Assembly: GCA_964634465.1 (NCBI GenBank)
Contig: CAZWLY010000008.1
Span: 62,001-126,000, forward strand
From: CAZWLY01 sp964634465
GTDB lineage: Bacteria > Desulfobacterota > Desulfarculia > G963662305
Reading direction: 5' to 3'
Length of the DNA: 64,000 nt
Each line of letters opens with the position of its first letter. The first letter of the stretch is position 1. Positions 16,290-25,800 of this stretch are shown here, piece after piece. Both the position numbers and the translations under genes were made by a program. The notes under the pieces are model-generated. The model made no database searches, was not told the origin of the DNA, and saw nothing but the letters and a program-made list of their open reading frames with translations.

Positions 16290-19200
16290 TCAATCGCGAT
16301 CCAGGACCCGCCGGACGGTAGTCAGCATGTCCTTGAGGCGGTACGGTTTGGCGATGAACTCGATGTCTTCGTTTTTTTGGAGTTCGCCCGGCAGGGAAGA
16401 CTCGGAGTAGCCGCTGGCGATCACGATCCGGGCCCAAGGGTCCCTGGCCTTCAACTCGTTCAAGCATCGCTGCCCGCCCATGCCGGGCATGCCCAAATCC
16501 AGGATGATCAAATCGATTCCGCCGCCTTGGCGGTCGTAGACTTCCAGGGCCTCTTCGCCGCTCGTGGCCTTGATCACCCGGTAGCCGTACTGCTCCAGAA
16601 TCTCCTGGCCGACGTCCAGGATGGAGCGCTCGTCATCGACCAGGAGCACCGTTTCGTCTCCGCCGCGAATCTCGGCCTCCAGCTCGGCGATCGGTTCCCG
16701 GGTCGCCTCGGTTCCTGGCAAGGCCGGGAGGTAGATGTGGAACGTCGTCCCCTGGCCCGGCTGGCTGTAGCAGGTGATGTGGCCGCCGTGATTCTTGACG
16801 ATGCCGTAGACCGTGGCCAGGCCCAGGCCGGTCCCCTTGCCGACGCCCTTGGTGGTGAAGAACGGATCGAAGATTTGCTCCACCGTCTCCCGGTCCATGC
16901 CCTGGCCCGAGTCAGACACCGCCAGCAGAACATAGTCTCCGGGCTCCAGTTCCGGATGGGTCCGGCAGAAGGCCGCGTCCAATTCGACGTTTTTGGTCTC
17001 GAAGATCAGCCGCCCGCCCTCGGGCATGGCGTCCTTGGCGTTGCCGCCCAGGTTGAGCAGGATTTGCTCCAACTGGGTCGGATCGGCGTTGACCATTCTC
17101 AGATCGTCGGCCAACTGGGTTTTGATCTCGATCATCTTGGGGATGGTCCGCTCCAGGAGGTTGACAGCCTGGATCACTTCCAGGTTGAGGTTAACCGGCT
17201 CCAGCTTGCTCTCCATCTTCCGGGAGGCGGTCAGGAGTTGTTTGACCAGGTCCGAGGCCCGCTGGACCGATTGGTCGATTCCGGTCAGATACTTGTAGTC
17301 GGGATCGTTCGGCCCCTTTTGCATCAACACCAGTTGGGCGTAGCCCGAGATGGCCTGGAGCAGATTGTTGAAGTCGTGGGCCACGCCGCCGGCCAAGGTG
17401 CCGACGGCCTCCATCTTCCTGGCGTGCCGGAGCTGGTCTTCCAGCTTTTTCTGTTCGGTCACGTCACGGAGGATGATGACGCTGCCGGCCGGGTTGCCGT
17501 CGGCGTCGCGCCACACGGCGGCGCTCATGCTGATATCGAGAAGCTCGCCCGCTTTGTTGAGCCGGCGGGTCTCGAAACCGGAGAAACTTTCGCCCCGCTT
17601 GATCATCTCGATTTTTTCCCGGGTTTCGACCCAGGCTTCCTCAGGCACGAAGTCCACCCGTTTGTCCAGGAGCTCGTCCAGGCTCCAGCCGAAAACCCGG
17701 GTGAAGGCCGGGTTGAGATATATCGTCCGGCCGTCCATGTCGTAAAGGACGATCGGGTCGGGGCTGGCCTCCAGGATGCGATGGTACTTGGCCTCGCTCT
17801 CCAAGAGCGCCGCTTCGGCCCGTTTGCTCTCGGTGATGTCCCGGTGGATGACGATGATGCCGGTCAGTTCGCCCGAGGAATCGAAGAATGGGGCCGAACT
17901 GATGGCCACGTCCAACAGCCGCCCGTCTTTGGTGTAACGCTTGGTCTCGACGCCGGAGATGGTTTCTCCCTTCGTGACCGCAGCGATCATCCGAGTGGTC
18001 TCCGGCCAGCTCTCCCGGGGCACGAAATCGACTCGCCGGCCTAAAATCTCGTCGGCCGTCCAGCCGAAGACGCGGGTGAAGGCGGGGTTGATGTAACTCG
18101 CCCGGCCGTCGGTGTCGTAGACGACGATCGGGTCGGGCGAGGCCTCCAGGACGATGCGGTGTTTCTCCTCGCTGGCCCTCAAGGCCTCTTCGGCCCGTTT
18201 GCTCTCGGTGATATCCCTCAAGTTGACGACGATGCCGACCGGGTTGCCCTCGGGATCGCAGAAGCGGGCGCCGCTGATGCTGACGTCGATGATCTCGCCG
18301 CTTTTGGTGTAGCGGCGGGTTTCATAGCCGTAGAAAGGCTCGCCCCGAATGACCTTCATCACCCCTTCGTAGGCCTCGGCCCGCAACTCGTGGGGGACGA
18401 AGTCGAGGCGCTTGTTCAAGACCTCCTCCGGCTGCCAGCCGAAGACCTTGGTGAAGGCGGGGTTGATGTAGGTGGCCTTGCCTTCCAGGTCGTAGACGAC
18501 GATCGGCTCGGCCGAGGCCTCCATGACCGAGCGATACCTCTCCTCGCTCTCCCGGAGCGCGTCCTTGGCCCGCTTGCGTTCGGTGATGTCTTCCAGGATT
18601 CCTTCGTAGTGGATGATCTCGCCCTCGTCGTCGCGGACGGCCCGGGAGCTCTCCCGGATCCAGATGATCGTCCCGTCGTAACGACGCATCTTGGCTTCGA
18701 AATTGAACACGACGCCTTCCCGATCCATGATCTCCTGCCATCTCCAGCGGGCCTTGGGATCGAGGTAGAGATCGGCGGTGTTGCTCTCGAGCAGGGAGCC
18801 TCGATCAGGGTAGCCCAGCATCTCGACCAGGGCCGGGTTGGCGTCGAGGAAGCGCCCTTGGGGCGTCGTCCTGAAGATACCCACCGGAACCCCGTCGAAC
18901 AGGCTGCGGTAACGCGCCTCGCTCTCCCGAAGCGCGGCCTCGGTCCGGCGGAGACCGGTGACGTCCATCAGGGAGGCGACGGTTCTCTTGGTGCCGGGGA
19001 TGACCTCCACCGTGTTGAACACGTTGCGGCGGTTGCCGTAACGATCGACGAAGACGAACTCGTATTCCTTGGGCGGGGCTTGGCCCTGGCGGCGGCGCCG
19101 GCGGTGGTAGTCCTGCATCCGTTTCAGATCGTCCGGATCGACGAACTCCCGCCAGCTCATCTTGCCCTCGATCTCTTCCCGGGTGTAGCCGCTGAGCTCC

Positions 19201-20687
19201 TCGAACTTGGAGTTGACCATGCTCAGGGTGGTGTCGGGCTCGATGACCACCATGGCCGTGCCGGTGCGCTCGAAGGTGGCGCGATACTCCTTCTCCCGTT
19301 CGGCGAGTCGTTCCTCGGCCCGCCGCCGGCCGGTCATGTCGTTGCCCACGGTCAAGATCTCTTTGATCCGGCCTTCGTCGTCGAGGACGGCCTTGTTGGT
19401 CCAGGAGATCCAGACCCGCTCGCCGTTGCGCTTGATGTTCTCGTTCTCGTTCTGGCCGTAGCGCTCCGGGTGGAGGCAGATGTCCCGGATCATGGCCGCC
19501 AGGTCGCGCCCCGACGATTCGATCTCGGGGACGATGGTTCCCACCACGTGTCGGCCTAGAATCTCTTCTTCGCTGTAGCCGAAGAACTTCTGGGCGAACT
19601 CGTTGAAGAAGGTTACCCGGCCCTCGACGTCGATTCTCAAAATGATGCTGTTGGCGTTTTCGACCAGCTCCCGGTACTTGGCTTCGCTCGCCCGAAGCGC
19701 CTCTTCGGCCCGGAGGCGCTCGGCCAACTCGTTGCTCAGCTCTTTGGTGCGCTCTTCGACCTGCCTTCGGAGGGAGCGATTCCAGACCGCGGCGCCGATG
19801 ATCAAGGCCGCCACCGTCCCCAGACCGATGAACAGGGCCGGCCAGAACCTCCGGTGGGGGAAGACGTTCACTTGCTCCAGGTTTATCCAGCGCCCGACGA
19901 TGGCCTTCCTTTCGCTCCGATCGATGCTTCGCAGGGCCTTTTCCATGATGCTGTTCAAGAGCGGCCAGTCCTTGCGGGAGGCGAAGGCCAGGTGGAGGGA
20001 ATAGCCCGAGTCCCCGGCCAGGGCGAGGTTGGCGATCCCTTCCTTTTCGAGGTAGTAGGTGGCTGCGGCCAGGGAGACGATCATGGCCTCGACCTGCCCG
20101 AAGGCGACCATTCTCAGGCCGGTCGAAACGTTGGGCGCCGTCTCTAGGTCGATCTCGGGATAGTCGTCGGCCAGGAAGTCGTGGCAAGCATAACCGGAGA
20201 CGACGGCGACTTTCATCCCCTTCAGTCGATCGAGGCTTAGGATGAGGCCGGCCCCTTTCCTGACGATGATCACCGCCGGCGACTCGATAATGGGGGTGGT
20301 GAAAAGCATGTATTCGGCGCGCCGGGCCGTTTCGGCGGTCGCGCCGAACATGTCGATCTCTCTTTTCCGGGCCTTTTCGAGGATCTCGTCCCGGTTTTTC
20401 AGCCGGACGATCTCGAACTTGACGCCCAGCCGTTTTTCGATCAGCGAGACGAAGTCGGCGGCGATGCCCCGGTACTCGCCCTCGGCGTTGAAGTATTCTA
20501 TCGGCGGATAGTCGGGATCGGGAGCGAGGCGGATGACCGGATGGGCTTTCAGCCACTCTTTTTCTTGTCTCGTCAGTTGGAGGTCCTGACCGCCGAGGGC
20601 GCTTTTCCCCCCCGTCCAGAGGGCCGACAGCAACAACAGCCCCAGGACTGGAATCACCAGACGACGGCCGAGAGCTTTGAAGTTCAT
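16290..20687 (-). CDS. Hybrid sensor histidine kinase: periplasmic SBP3 domain, six PAS domains, kinase, receiver
   Basis: Membrane signalling protein of 1465 residues. In order: signal/anchor (VIPVLGLLLLSALW); a solute-binding family 3 sensor (about 45-270, starting LTRQEKEWLKAHPVIRLAPD); a membrane segment (FWPALFIGLGTVAALIIGAA); six PAS domains each opening with a SE.KYR-like helix; a His-containing GVAHDFNNLLQAISG phosphoacceptor; an ATPase domain (DSGQGMDRETVEQIF, GTGLGLATVYGIVKNHGG); and a C-terminal receiver (LLVDDE, phosphoacceptor Asp in LIILDLGMPGMGG). PAS 4-6 are near-copies (PAFTRVFGW, RVDFVP repeated). The ATG at 20687 has GGGGAGCGG in front of it. No cognate regulator is adjacent. 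Confidence 0.93.
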   Translation of the reverse strand: MNFKALGRRLVIPVLGLLLLSALWTGGKSALGGQDLQLTRQEKEWLKAHPVIRLAPDPDYPPIEYFNAEGEYRGIAADFVSLIEKRLGVKFEIVRLKNRDEILEKARKREIDMFGATAETARRAEYMLFTTPIIESPAVIIVRKGAGLILSLDRLKGMKVAVVSGYACHDFLADDYPEIDLETAPNVSTGLRMVAFGQVEAMIVSLAAATYYLEKEGIANLALAGDSGYSLHLAFASRKDWPLLNSIMEKALRSIDRSERKAIVGRWINLEQVNVFPHRRFWPALFIGLGTVAALIIGAAVWNRSLRRQVEERTKELSNELAERLRAEEALRASEAKYRELVENANSIILRIDVEGRVTFFNEFAQKFFGYSEEEILGRHVVGTIVPEIESSGRDLAAMIRDICLHPERYGQNENENIKRNGERVWISWTNKAVLDDEGRIKEILTVGNDMTGRRRAEERLAEREKEYRATFERTGTAMVVIEPDTTLSMVNSKFEELSGYTREEIEGKMSWREFVDPDDLKRMQDYHRRRRRQGQAPPKEYEFVFVDRYGNRRNVFNTVEVIPGTKRTVASLMDVTGLRRTEAALRESEARYRSLFDGVPVGIFRTTPQGRFLDANPALVEMLGYPDRGSLLESNTADLYLDPKARWRWQEIMDREGVVFNFEAKMRRYDGTIIWIRESSRAVRDDEGEIIHYEGILEDITERKRAKDALRESEERYRSVMEASAEPIVVYDLEGKATYINPAFTKVFGWQPEEVLNKRLDFVPHELRAEAYEGVMKVIRGEPFYGYETRRYTKSGEIIDVSISGARFCDPEGNPVGIVVNLRDITESKRAEEALRASEEKHRIVLEASPDPIVVYDTDGRASYINPAFTRVFGWTADEILGRRVDFVPRESWPETTRMIAAVTKGETISGVETKRYTKDGRLLDVAISSAPFFDSSGELTGIIVIHRDITESKRAEAALLESEAKYHRILEASPDPIVLYDMDGRTIYLNPAFTRVFGWSLDELLDKRVDFVPEEAWVETREKIEMIKRGESFSGFETRRLNKAGELLDISMSAAVWRDADGNPAGSVIILRDVTEQKKLEDQLRHARKMEAVGTLAGGVAHDFNNLLQAISGYAQLVLMQKGPNDPDYKYLTGIDQSVQRASDLVKQLLTASRKMESKLEPVNLNLEVIQAVNLLERTIPKMIEIKTQLADDLRMVNADPTQLEQILLNLGGNAKDAMPEGGRLIFETKNVELDAAFCRTHPELEPGDYVLLAVSDSGQGMDRETVEQIFDPFFTTKGVGKGTGLGLATVYGIVKNHGGHITCYSQPGQGTTFHIYLPALPGTEATREPIAELEAEIRGGDETVLLVDDERSILDVGQEILEQYGYRVIKATSGEEALEVYDRQGGGIDLIILDLGMPGMGGQRCLNELKARDPWARIVIASGYSESSLPGELQKNEDIEFIAKPYRLKDMLTTVRRVLDRD

Positions 20688-20759
20688 CCGCTCCCCGGTT
20701 TGCAACGTTTGCGGTCGGCGGACGTGACGTCAGGTTTTATTCTGCCATATAAAGATGTT

Positions 20760-20785
20760 GGACACAAATTGACCCTCAAGTGTCC
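20760..20785. repeat. Imperfect inverted repeat overlapping a promoter
   Basis: GGACAC-AAA-TTGA and TCAA-GTGTCC are separated by three bases in the divergent region between the kinase and the YhhN gene. It covers the -35 box of the plus-strand promoter and may be an operator. Confidence 0.4.
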
Positions 20786-20797
20786 CTAAGTTAAAAG
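20769..20797 (+). promoter_or_regulatory. Sigma-70-type promoter for the YhhN gene
   Basis: TTGACC (20769-20774), 17-bp spacer, TAAAAG (20792-20797). The leader to ATG 20994 would be about 190 bases. The kinase promoter must lie in the same 306-bp A+T-rich region but no clear match was found. Confidence 0.45.
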
Positions 20798-20993
20798 TTA
20801 TCCCGGCCCCGGCGGGGAGTCAAGAAAGGCGGCCCGGCGTGACGCTCGCCGCCGTCATCCGCCCGACGGAGACGCCGGGCCGTCGAGGCGTCGCCGGCCG
20901 GCCGACAAGGGGCTCGACCCGCCTTGGCCGTCCGTGTTACGCTGGCCGGGTGAAATCGGCTCGCTGCAATTCCTGTCGTTGAAAGGGTGGAAA

Positions 20994-21647
20994 ATGAGCG
21001 ACACACTGATCGTTCTCGCCGCCGTGATATTGATGGCCGCGTTGCTGCATTTCGAGAAGCATCGCGTCCCGCCGGTCAAAACCGGCGTCAAAACCATGCT
21101 TTCGGCGCTGTTCATCCTGACCGCCGTCGTCCAGCCCCACCCGATGCCCACCTATTACCACCTCATACTGATCGGTTTGTGCCTCGGCCTGATCGGCGAC
21201 GTCTGCCTGGCCCTGGAACGGGACTCGGCCTTCAGGCTCGGCCTGGTCGCCTTTCTTTTGGGCCACGTATTCTACATCGCCGCCTTTTGGCGGCTGACCC
21301 AGCCGAATTACTGGGTCTCTCCGCTCAATATCGTCGTCGCCGCGGCGGCCTACCTGATCTTTCGTTGGCTCAAGCCCCACCTGGGCCGGATGCTGATTCC
21401 AGTGGCGGCCTACATCATCGTCATCACCATGATGATGGTCGCCGCCGTGGCGGCCGGCCGCAACCCCCACCTGAAGGGGAGCGGAACCTGGCTGATCATC
21501 CTGGGGGCGGCGGCCTTTTACCTTTCCGACCTCTTTGTCGCCCGGGACCGGTTCGTCAAAAACGAGTTCATCAACCGCCTCATCGGGTTGCCGCTCTACT
21601 ACGCCGGCCAGTTCATGCTGGCCTTCTCGGTGGGCCGGTTGCTGTGA
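20994..21647 (+). CDS. YhhN/TMEM86 family membrane protein (lysoplasmalogenase-like)
   Basis: Polytopic membrane protein of 217 residues with about seven or eight hydrophobic segments. It shows the YhhN hallmarks: LIGLCLGLIGDVCLAL, GLVAFLLGHVFYIAAFW and AAAFYLSDLFVARDRF, whose two conserved Asp residues are thought to be catalytic. Animal TMEM86B and some bacterial homologues hydrolyse the vinyl-ether bond of lysoplasmalogens; this is relevant because many anaerobes make plasmalogens. The start is ATG 20994 after AAGGGTGG. It is monocistronic, convergent with the aminotransferase gene. Family call firm, substrate inferred. Confidence 0.82.
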   Translation: MSDTLIVLAAVILMAALLHFEKHRVPPVKTGVKTMLSALFILTAVVQPHPMPTYYHLILIGLCLGLIGDVCLALERDSAFRLGLVAFLLGHVFYIAAFWRLTQPNYWVSPLNIVVAAAAYLIFRWLKPHLGRMLIPVAAYIIVITMMMVAAVAAGRNPHLKGSGTWLIILGAAAFYLSDLFVARDRFVKNEFINRLIGLPLYYAGQFMLAFSVGRLL

Positions 21648-21682
21648 CCCCGGAGCCCTCTTCGGCTGCGGCCGGGTTCGCC

Positions 21683-23053
21683 TCAGGCGGCGATGAGTTC
21701 CGGCGCGACGTCGGCGATGTAGGGTTTCAACGTCTCCAGCGCACCCTTGAAAGCGGCCAGGGCCGCCTCCACCTCGCTTCGGCCCATGGGCGTGGAGAGG
21801 ACGTATTGCCCCCGCGGCGCGGAGTAGAGGCCGCGATTCATCAACTCCAGGTGCAGGAGTCGGGGCAGATCGGCCGCCCGGCTCGGGGCGGTGACCGCGG
21901 CCCTGACCGGCTTCTCGGCTCGCCAATGGAGGGTCAAAAGCGAGCCGTAGCCAGCCACGCAGCCGACGAGCCCCGTCTCGGCCAGGGCGGTCTCGAAGCC
22001 CTCCCGGAGTCTCTCGCCCAGGTCGTTGAGCCGCTCGACCTCGGAGCGATCGTAGAGTTCGAGCGCCGTCAGGCCGGCGGCCAGGGTGATGTTGTTGCCG
22101 TTGAAGGTGCCGGAGTGGGTGATCGGGCGGGGATGGGCCGGGTCGAAACGGGCCATGATCTCGGCCCGGCCGCCGAAGGCGCCGACGGGGAAGCCGCCGC
22201 CGATGATCTTGCCCAGGGCGGTCAGGTCCGGTTCGACCCGGCAGATCTCCTGGAAGCCGCCGTAGCCAAGCCTGAAGGTCATCACTTCGTCGAAGATCAA
22301 CAGCACGTCGTAGCGCTCGGCCAGCTCCCGCAGGCCGGCCAGATAGCCGGGCCGGGGGGCGACGCCGCCGCCGGCGCCGATGACCGGCTCGACAAGGATG
22401 GCCGCGATCTTGTCGGCCTCGGCCTTGAGGATTGTCTTCGCGGCGTCGAGATCGTTGAAGGGGGCGACGAAGACGTCGTTCAGGACGCTGGCCGGCACGC
22501 CCGGAGCCGGGCGGGCCGTGACCGGCCCTTCGGCCTCGGGCTTGACGCTGACCGCCGCTTGATCGTGGCTGCCGTGGTAGCCGCCGTCCATCTTGATGAA
22601 GCCGTCCTTGCCGGTATAAGCCCTGGCCGCCCGAAGGGCGAACATGGTCGCCTCGGTGCCCGAGTTGCAGTACCGGACCCGTTCCAGGCTCGGAATGCGG
22701 GCGCACAGGTGCTCGGCGTGGCGGGACTGTATCTCGCCGGCCGCGCCCAGAACGATACCTTTTTCGAGCTGCCGGCGGGCCGCCTCGACCACGGCCGGGT
22801 GAGCGTGGCCGTGGAGGAGCGAGGTGTAGTTGTTTAGAAGATCCAGATACTTGTTGCCGTCGGCGTCATAGAGATAGCAGCCCCGACCCTCGACCATGTA
22901 GGCCGGGTAGGGCGGGTAATAGGTCGCCGTCCGGGTATCGCCGCCGGGCAGGCGATTCTTGGCCCGGGCGTCATGGGCCCGGGACGCGACCGTCCGCTCG
23001 GCGTAGCGCATCAAGATGTCGGCCTCCGTCGGGTGCAGGTCCGGTTCGGCCAT
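21683..23053 (-). CDS. Class-III aminotransferase, glutamate-1-semialdehyde mutase-like
   Basis: Fold-type I PLP enzyme, 456 residues. The PLP Lys is in LGKIIGGGFPVGAFGG, the Asp that holds the pyridine nitrogen is in LIFDEVMTFR, and the N-terminal GSAM-like LPGGDTRTATYYPPYP and NSGTEATMFALRAAR are clear. The closest resemblance is to HemL-type enzymes, but no other haem gene is nearby. It is last in a likely three-gene minus-strand unit, 27 bp after the UroD-family gene, behind AAGGAGA. I regard it as an amino-group transferase or mutase of unknown substrate rather than HemL. Confidence 0.8.
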   Translation of the reverse strand: MAEPDLHPTEADILMRYAERTVASRAHDARAKNRLPGGDTRTATYYPPYPAYMVEGRGCYLYDADGNKYLDLLNNYTSLLHGHAHPAVVEAARRQLEKGIVLGAAGEIQSRHAEHLCARIPSLERVRYCNSGTEATMFALRAARAYTGKDGFIKMDGGYHGSHDQAAVSVKPEAEGPVTARPAPGVPASVLNDVFVAPFNDLDAAKTILKAEADKIAAILVEPVIGAGGGVAPRPGYLAGLRELAERYDVLLIFDEVMTFRLGYGGFQEICRVEPDLTALGKIIGGGFPVGAFGGRAEIMARFDPAHPRPITHSGTFNGNNITLAAGLTALELYDRSEVERLNDLGERLREGFETALAETGLVGCVAGYGSLLTLHWRAEKPVRAAVTAPSRAADLPRLLHLELMNRGLYSAPRGQYVLSTPMGRSEVEAALAAFKGALETLKPYIADVAPELIAA

Positions 23054-23080
23054 CGCTCGTCTCCTTGTCTGTGTTCGGGC

Positions 23081-24196
23081 TCAGCCACCCGTGGCCGCGG
23101 CCACCATGGCCTTGACGTTCTCCAGTTTGGCGTTGGCCGGGATGTCGCAACCCGACTGGAGGATGAAACCCTCCGGGCCAAGCTCGCTGATCAGCTTAGT
23201 GCAGTAGGCGTGGACTTCGTCCGGCGTTCCCGTAAAGAGCATCGTCGCCGGCACGTCGCCCATCAGGCAGAGGTGATCGCCCAAGATCTCCTTGGCCTTG
23301 AAGATGTCGGTGTCGCCGTCCAGGGCGACGATGCAGCGACCTTTGGGCAGCTCCCTGAAACGGGCCAGTTCCCGAGTCCAGTCCGAATCGAGGTGGAGAA
23401 TGGCGATCAGACCGGCTTCGACCACCTCCTCGACCAGGGCCCGAAAGTGGGGCCAGGCGAAGCGGTCCCACATGGCCGGCGAGAGCATGGCCGGAGCCGA
23501 ACGCCAACCGCCGACCCAGACCGCCGGAAAGCCGCGTTCGAGCGCCCCGGCGATGACCGGCCCGGCCAGGTGGGGGGCGATCTCGGCCATGACCGCCTCG
23601 ACCTTGTCGCCGTCGTTGAACATGTCGAAGGCGAACCGGGTCATCGACCTCGCCCCGCACAACAGCTCGATGGGCGTGGTCACGTCGCCGCCGCTGAGGA
23701 CCGGGACGGCCAACTCGGCCCACCGGCCCCGAGCGTCCACCGGTTTCTGGTTGGCCGGAATCAGTTCCGGGGCGGCGTCGTCGAAGATGCGCTCGGCCAT
23801 GAACCCTGCGAAAAAGACCGGCCAGCCGACGGCCAGGATGCGGTCGTAGTCCTCGGCGGTCATCAGCTCGGTCTCGACCACCTGCCACAGCTCGTTGTCG
23901 GGCAACTCCCGGCCCGGCAGACGGACCTTGGCCAAAAAGGAGTAGCTGAGGCCGTAGGGTGAAAACGAGCCGTAGTTGACGGCGTCGCCGTCGCCGATGA
24001 GCTCGTAGGCGGCCATCATCGTCTCGGTCGCCTTGGCCGGAGAGGAGATGAACTCGGCCATGGGCGTGCCCGTGACCCAGGCGGCGAAGCCGGAGTATTC
24101 CAGAACCACCGGCGTCCGGTCGGGTCGGTTCAGGGCCACGGTGGTCAGAATCCGCTCCAAGCGCTCCCGGTAGAGGGCCTCGTTGCTCGCCTCCAT
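23081..24196 (-). CDS. Uroporphyrinogen decarboxylase (URO-D) family protein, methyltransferase-like
   Basis: TIM-barrel protein of 371 residues in the UroD/MtaA superfamily. True UroD proteins have an RQAGR motif at the N terminus; it is absent here. The C-terminal segment FILQSGCDIPANAKLENVKA matches the corrinoid methyltransferase branch, where the Cys helps bind zinc. The HxC pair of MtaA/MtbA-type enzymes is instead H-L-D (ILHLDSDW), so the metal site would be altered. No corrinoid protein is encoded nearby. It sits between two aminotransferase genes on the same strand. Decarboxylation of uroporphyrinogen is unlikely; the reaction is unknown. Confidence 0.75.
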   Translation of the reverse strand: MEASNEALYRERLERILTTVALNRPDRTPVVLEYSGFAAWVTGTPMAEFISSPAKATETMMAAYELIGDGDAVNYGSFSPYGLSYSFLAKVRLPGRELPDNELWQVVETELMTAEDYDRILAVGWPVFFAGFMAERIFDDAAPELIPANQKPVDARGRWAELAVPVLSGGDVTTPIELLCGARSMTRFAFDMFNDGDKVEAVMAEIAPHLAGPVIAGALERGFPAVWVGGWRSAPAMLSPAMWDRFAWPHFRALVEEVVEAGLIAILHLDSDWTRELARFRELPKGRCIVALDGDTDIFKAKEILGDHLCLMGDVPATMLFTGTPDEVHAYCTKLISELGPEGFILQSGCDIPANAKLENVKAMVAAATGG

Positions 24197-24265
24197 CGCC
24201 GCTGGGTCTCCTCGCTCAAATATGGGCCAACGCCCGTTAAATATCGGGTCATCGGATTTATTTGG

Positions 24266-25606
24266 TTAAAAACCCACCTTTTTCTCGACGGCGGTCAGCG
24301 TCTCGTCCACCAGGCCGACGATCTGGTCGATCTCGTCCCTGGTGACGATGAACGGCACGCCGAAGAGCAACTGATCGCCGGCCTGGCCCCTGTCGCAGCC
24401 GCCGGAACACTCCAGGTAGATGCCGCGCCTGAGCCCCTCCCGAATCAGTTGGAGCCAGAATTTGCGGGCCGGATCGATGGGCGCCTTGGTCGCCTTGTCC
24501 CGGACGAACTCCAGGCCCCGCATCAATCCCTTGCCCCGGATGTCGCCCAGGCTGGGGTGGGCGCGAAGGTCCTGAAGGCGCTGGTCCAGGTACTCGCCCA
24601 TCTCGCGGCAGCGCTCCACCAGACGGTGCTCGTTGAGATAATCGATCGTCTTGGTGGCGACGGCCGCGGCCATGGGGTTGCCGGCCCAGGAGTAACCGGG
24701 AAAGAAGCTGGCCGAGTCGGCGGTCATGGTCCGGTGGATCTCGGCCGTGATCGCCACCGCGCCGACGGGAAAGTAGCCGCCGCCCAGCCCCTTGCCCAGA
24801 ACCAGGATGTCGGGCGCGACGCCGAAGTGCTCATAGCCGAACCACTTGCCGGTCCGGCCGAAGCCGGTCATGACCTCGTCCAGGATCAACAGGACGCCGA
24901 ACCGGTCGCAGATCTCCCGGACGCGCTTGAAGTATTCGGCCGGCGGGGCGGCGCCGCAGAGGGACATTCCCGAGACCGGCTCGGCGATGAAGGCGGCCAC
25001 CGTCTCCGGACCCTGGCACATGATCTCGTTCTCCAGGGCGGCGGCGCAGGCCAGGTCGCAGCTTTCGGGTTCCTGACCGAACCAGCAGCGGTAGCAGTAG
25101 GCCGGGGCGATGTGGGCGAAGTCTTGCAGGTAGGGGGTGTAGTCGGCCCGGCGAGCGGTCATGCCGCTCAACGACAGGGCGCCGGCGGTCATCCCGTGGT
25201 AGCTCAGCCAGCGGGAGATGACCTTGAACCGCGACGGCTGGCCGGCCTCCAGGAAGTACTTCCGGGCCAGCTTGACGGCGATCTCGGTCGCCTCGGAGCC
25301 GCCGGAGACGAAGAAGACCTTGTCCATCACCCCGCCCGTGGCCAGGCAAACCTTTCTCGCTGCTTCCTCCAGGGCCGGGGTGGTGAAATCGACCCGGTAG
25401 ACCATGGTCGCCTTTTTGGCCTGCTCGCAGAGCGCCTCGACCATCTCCGGGATGCCGTGGCCCAGATTGCACAAGATCGGGCCGCCGGCGGCGTCGAGAT
25501 AGCGTTTGCCGGTCTCGTCGTAGAGGTAGACGCCCTCGGCCTTGACGATCGAGGGGTAGTCGTGGTCTGGGTAGACTTTGAGCACGTGCGAATCGCCGGT
25601 GGCCAC
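24266..25606 (-). CDS. Class-III aminotransferase with a four-Cys insertion
   Basis: Fold-type I PLP aminotransferase, 446 residues. SGGSEATEIAVKLARKY, the LILDEVMTGFGRTGK aspartate motif and the PLP Lys in LGKGLGGGYFPVGA are intact. A Cys cluster in the middle (AYCYRCWFGQEPESCDLACA, near residues 165-185) is found in a subset of omega-aminotransferases. The GTG start at 25606 follows AAGGAGT. It is the first gene of the run aminotransferase, UroD-like, GSAM-like. The amino donor and acceptor are not readable from the sequence. Confidence 0.85.
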   Translation of the reverse strand: MATGDSHVLKVYPDHDYPSIVKAEGVYLYDETGKRYLDAAGGPILCNLGHGIPEMVEALCEQAKKATMVYRVDFTTPALEEAARKVCLATGGVMDKVFFVSGGSEATEIAVKLARKYFLEAGQPSRFKVISRWLSYHGMTAGALSLSGMTARRADYTPYLQDFAHIAPAYCYRCWFGQEPESCDLACAAALENEIMCQGPETVAAFIAEPVSGMSLCGAAPPAEYFKRVREICDRFGVLLILDEVMTGFGRTGKWFGYEHFGVAPDILVLGKGLGGGYFPVGAVAITAEIHRTMTADSASFFPGYSWAGNPMAAAVATKTIDYLNEHRLVERCREMGEYLDQRLQDLRAHPSLGDIRGKGLMRGLEFVRDKATKAPIDPARKFWLQLIREGLRRGIYLECSGGCDRGQAGDQLLFGVPFIVTRDEIDQIVGLVDETLTAVEKKVGF

Positions 25607-25800
25607 GTCGAACTCCTTATGTGATCATAATAACAGTATATTCAGGCAGTTAAGAACACGAAGCGCCTTTGGTATAGGCTGCACCTTTCGGATTGGCTTG
25701 TCAAAATAATTTTGAACCGCGACCCGAAAAATGGATCGCCCGCCGAAGGCTCGTCGCCGCCGGCGGGCGAAAGTCCGCTCGAGAGGCGTCTCCCGGCCGG

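Noticed and set aside
21683..24196. A haem biosynthesis pair hemL-hemE
   Set aside because: The UroD-family protein lacks the RQAGR motif and has a methyltransferase-like C terminus; a different aminotransferase sits in the same unit and no other haem gene is near.
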